Part shown: positions 62,013 through 64,000 of the stretch, piece after piece
Layout: every line of letters begins with the position of its first letter
Position numbering within the stretch: the first letter of the stretch is position 1
Assembly (NCBI GenBank): GCA_004295565.1
Contig: AP019416.1
Span: forward strand, 4,216,001-4,280,000
Source of the DNA: Vreelandella olivaria
Lineage (GTDB): Bacteria; Pseudomonadota; Gammaproteobacteria; Pseudomonadales; Halomonadaceae
DNA length: 64,000 nucleotides
Direction of reading: 5' to 3'
The notes under the pieces: model-generated
Seen by the model: the letters and a program-made list of their open reading frames with translations, nothing else
Database searches by the model: none
Told to the model about the DNA's origin: nothing
Made by a program: the position numbers and the translations under genes

Positions 62013-62025
62013 GGACTCCCTATGA
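61981..62025 (+). repeat. Tandem duplication at the dctQ-dctM junction
   Basis: AACCGTTGAGGACTTTCTATGA (61981) and GACCGTTGAGGACTCCCTATGA (62004) are near-identical copies, each with the ribosome binding site GAGGA and an ATGA start-stop. Only the second ATG (62022) opens dctM; the first opens an eight-codon frame (MKTVEDSL) that ends on that same ATGA. Confidence 0.75.
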
Positions 62026-63296
62026 TTGTGACCATGCTGGCGGTGTTCCTAGGCCACGTTTTGCTTGGGCTGCCTCTGTTTATCGCGCTGCTGACCACCG
62101 CGATAGTGGGCTTTCTGTTTGTCGACCCTTCGATGATTCCGCGTATGCTGCCCCAGCAATTCTTTAGCGGTATCAATGTGTTCTCCCTGATGGCTATTCC
62201 GTTATTTATCTTCGCTGGCAACCTGATGAACGTCAGCGGCTTAACCGAGCGCTTGATGGGGCTCGCCCGCCTGATGGTAGGGCATTTGCGGGGCGGCATG
62301 GGTCACGTCAATGTGGTGTCGAGCGTATTCTTCGCGGGTGTTAATGGCTCAGCGGTGGCGGACACCTCGGCATTGGGGTCGCTGTTAGTACCTGCCATGG
62401 AGAAGGAGGGCTACTCACGGGCCTTTGCCGCTGGGTTGACCGCCGGCAGTTCGTTAATCGGCCCGATTATTCCGCCCAGTATCTTTATGATTCTCTACGC
62501 CTCACTGACCAACACCTCGGTAGGCGATCTATTTCTGGCAGGCGTCGTGCCGGGGCTGCTACTGGGCGTTGCCTTTATGGGCATGAACGCTTGGTATGCC
62601 TGGCGCCACCGGTTACCCAAAAGTGGTCAGTTGCCCTCACTCGGCCAACTTGGCATAGCCTTCGTAGCCGCCCTGCCTGCACTTATCGCCCCCTTCATTA
62701 TCGTTGCGGGCATCGTACTGGGCTTTGTAACGCCGACCGAGTCGGGCGCGTTGACAGCGCTGTACGTGGCCCTGTGTGGCTTCATGCTGGGAGGGTTACG
62801 TCTTAAAGAGTGCTGGCAAGCCATCGTCGATACGGCGCGCTTAACGTCAGCGATTTTTCTCATCATGGCAGCCTCGGCGACGATTAGCTGGCTGCTCTCT
62901 TATGCGCAGGTGCCCGCGCAATTTGTCTCGCTGTTATCCCCTTACATAGACAACGCAGTAGTGATTCTGCTGCTACTGAGTGCCATTACCTTTATAACGG
63001 GCATGTTTATGGAGGAGGTGTCGGCGTTGATGCTACTGACGCCTATATTTGCGCCAGTGGCCATGATGGCAGGTATCGACCCCATTCACCTGGGCGTCAT
63101 CATCACGCTGAACATTACCATTGCGTTAATCACGCCACCCTTGGGCGCCTGTGTGTTTGTGGCTGCCGCGGTCAGTCGACTAGAGATAGTGTCACTGTTC
63201 AGAACCATTTGGCCCTTTGTGCTGACGGCGATTGCGGTGCTTATTCTATTAATCTTTTTTCCATCGCTGACGCTATGGCTGCCAACTCAATTTTGA
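62022..63296 (+). CDS. dctM: TRAP transporter large membrane subunit DctM
   Basis: Intact 424-residue protein with about twelve helices, the usual DctM length. LAVFLGHVLLGLPLFIALLT starts it; FFAGVNGSAVADTSALGSLL, AAGLTAGSSLIGPIIPPSIF and TPTESGALTALYVALCG are the family blocks, and ITPPLGACVFVAAAVS lies near the C-terminus. The start overlaps the duplicated dctQ terminus. Together with DctP and DctQ it forms a secondary Na+-dependent organic acid importer. It is one of the few long genes here without a frameshift. Confidence 0.95.
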   Translation: MIVTMLAVFLGHVLLGLPLFIALLTTAIVGFLFVDPSMIPRMLPQQFFSGINVFSLMAIPLFIFAGNLMNVSGLTERLMGLARLMVGHLRGGMGHVNVVSSVFFAGVNGSAVADTSALGSLLVPAMEKEGYSRAFAAGLTAGSSLIGPIIPPSIFMILYASLTNTSVGDLFLAGVVPGLLLGVAFMGMNAWYAWRHRLPKSGQLPSLGQLGIAFVAALPALIAPFIIVAGIVLGFVTPTESGALTALYVALCGFMLGGLRLKECWQAIVDTARLTSAIFLIMAASATISWLLSYAQVPAQFVSLLSPYIDNAVVILLLLSAITFITGMFMEEVSALMLLTPIFAPVAMMAGIDPIHLGVIITLNITIALITPPLGACVFVAAAVSRLEIVSLFRTIWPFVLTAIAVLILLIFFPSLTLWLPTQF

Positions 63297-63316
63297 TAAC
63301 ACCCTCTTTGGATAAC

Positions 63317-64000
63317 ATGATGCCTTTGAACACACTCTTGAAGGCTTTGCCGCCGATACCCAGCCACCCAGCCCCTTGCTGGGAGCAGTTACGCCGTGCG
63401 CCTATTGAAGATAACGGTGAGCGCCTGGTACCCATGAGCCTCGCCCCGGCACCAGTCAGCGTATTCCCCGCCTATGCGCGGCTGGGCATTCCGGGTGCGG
63501 TACCGGAGTGTTTTGTACGTGAGGGGGTTTATCGGGCGTTACTCGCTGCAGCACGTAGCTTACCCGAGGGCATCGGTTTAATCGTACTGGATGGCTGGCG
63601 GCCATGGCGGGTGCAGCAGTACTTGTTTGATACCCTTAATGAAGCCATCCACCACCACCATCCAGATCTCAGTGAAACGGAGCTATTGGAGCGCACAAGA
63701 GAGTTTGTCTCGGTACCCAGCCGCGACCCTTTAGCCCCTAGCCCGCATCTCACCGGTGGCGCTGTCGATGTCACGCTTTGTGATGCCGACGGCCTGCCGC
63801 TGGATATGGGCACCCTGTTTGATGAGGCGATACCCGCCTCTCATAGCGACTATTTCGAAACGCTGGAAACACTTACCCCGCAGCAACATAAGGCGCGGGA
63901 TAACCGCCGCTTGCTGTATCACACCCTGCATCAGCAAGGCTTTACCAACCTGCCCAGCGAGTGGTGGCACTTCGATTACGGCGATCAATTATGGGTCTAC
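63317..64000 (+). CDS. M15-family D-Ala-D-Ala dipeptidase, VanX/DdpX-like (partial)
   Basis: Zn-dependent dipeptidase cleaving D-alanyl-D-alanine and related dipeptides. At least 228 residues are in frame before the right edge. LIVLDGWRPWRVQQYLFDTL, SPHLTGGAVDVTLCD (Zn-binding His and Asp) and SEWWHFDYGDQLW (catalytic Glu and third Zn ligand) are diagnostic of VanX/DdpX. It starts about 20 bases after dctM, so it belongs to the same operon; DdpX in E. coli likewise sits with a dipeptide transporter. In this context it probably supplies D-alanine from cell-wall dipeptide during starvation. The extreme C-terminus is outside the window. Confidence 0.85.
   Translation, partial: MMPLNTLLKALPPIPSHPAPCWEQLRRAPIEDNGERLVPMSLAPAPVSVFPAYARLGIPGAVPECFVREGVYRALLAAARSLPEGIGLIVLDGWRPWRVQQYLFDTLNEAIHHHHPDLSETELLERTREFVSVPSRDPLAPSPHLTGGAVDVTLCDADGLPLDMGTLFDEAIPASHSDYFETLETLTPQQHKARDNRRLLYHTLHQQGFTNLPSEWWHFDYGDQLWVY

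Noticed and set aside
1-64000. Large-scale pseudogene formation
   Set aside because: Reconstructed proteins keep full length, catalytic residues and operon overlaps; frameshifts fall at homopolymers, so sequencing error is the simpler reading.
1-64000. tRNA or rRNA genes
   Set aside because: I found no cloverleaf arms or rRNA sequence in any intergenic region I read.

Overview
The window looks like the chromosome of a moderately GC-rich gammaproteobacterium, most likely Halomonas or a close relative. This rests on gene content (polyamine and GABA catabolism, TRAP transport, Fnr-type anaerobic genes, AidB, a tandem glycine riboswitch) and protein flavour; no rRNA or tRNA gene is present to confirm it. 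Most genes are interrupted by single-base frameshifts. In almost every case I could reconstruct, adding one base to a short homopolymer run restores a full-length conserved protein, so I read these as sequencing or assembly errors and annotate each gene as one locus spanning its fragments.

Layout. 1-8.2 kb: an anaerobic respiration block with frdA (cut by the left edge), a DASS dicarboxylate carrier, menF-menD-menH, DoxX and menA, with two Fnr/Anr-like boxes. 8.2-10.25 kb: an ABM monooxygenase and a photolyase/cryptochrome. 10.25-15.5 kb: an AT-richer accessory island with a two-gene nuclease-HerA module of anti-phage type and two unknown genes separated by three attC-like integron recombination sites. 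The island sits in the photolyase 3' end, and a second copy of that 3' end lies at its far border. 15.5-21.4 kb: gabT, gabD, an APC permease and a divergent MocR/GabR-type regulator. 21.4-23 kb: a DnaA-box-like array, a lytic transglycosylase lipoprotein and a TauE/SafE permease.

23-32.3 kb: a putrescine island (PuuR-like regulator, NhaC antiporter, puuC, spuC, puuD, puuA, puuB). It feeds GABA into the gab genes and then succinate. 32.6-35.1 kb: a creatinase/ectoine-hydrolase-like protein, a small unknown gene, a MITE-like element and the tail of a COG2865 ATPase gene. 35.2-40.7 kb: YfcC, DUF1028 protein, an M20 amidohydrolase, a GntR regulator and an OYE reductase. 40.8-47.6 kb: aguA, a second NhaC, an omega-aminotransferase, a second M20 amidohydrolase and a second PuuC-like dehydrogenase around a divergent promoter. 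Together these could form a carbamoylated (ureido) agmatine-to-GABA route; this is my main metabolic hypothesis. A palindrome in that promoter recurs upstream of the solute-binding gene at 48 kb, beside a LuxR-family regulator.

50-57.6 kb: housekeeping and stress genes (tspO, a compact ZipA-like protein, ybiT, a CbiX-type chelatase, chaC, HPP protein, YciI-like protein, aidB). 57.7-59.2 kb: a tandem glycine riboswitch in front of a dadA-type FAD dehydrogenase. 59.3-64 kb: a LysR regulator, a DctPQM TRAP transporter and a VanX/DdpX-type D-Ala-D-Ala dipeptidase running off the right edge.
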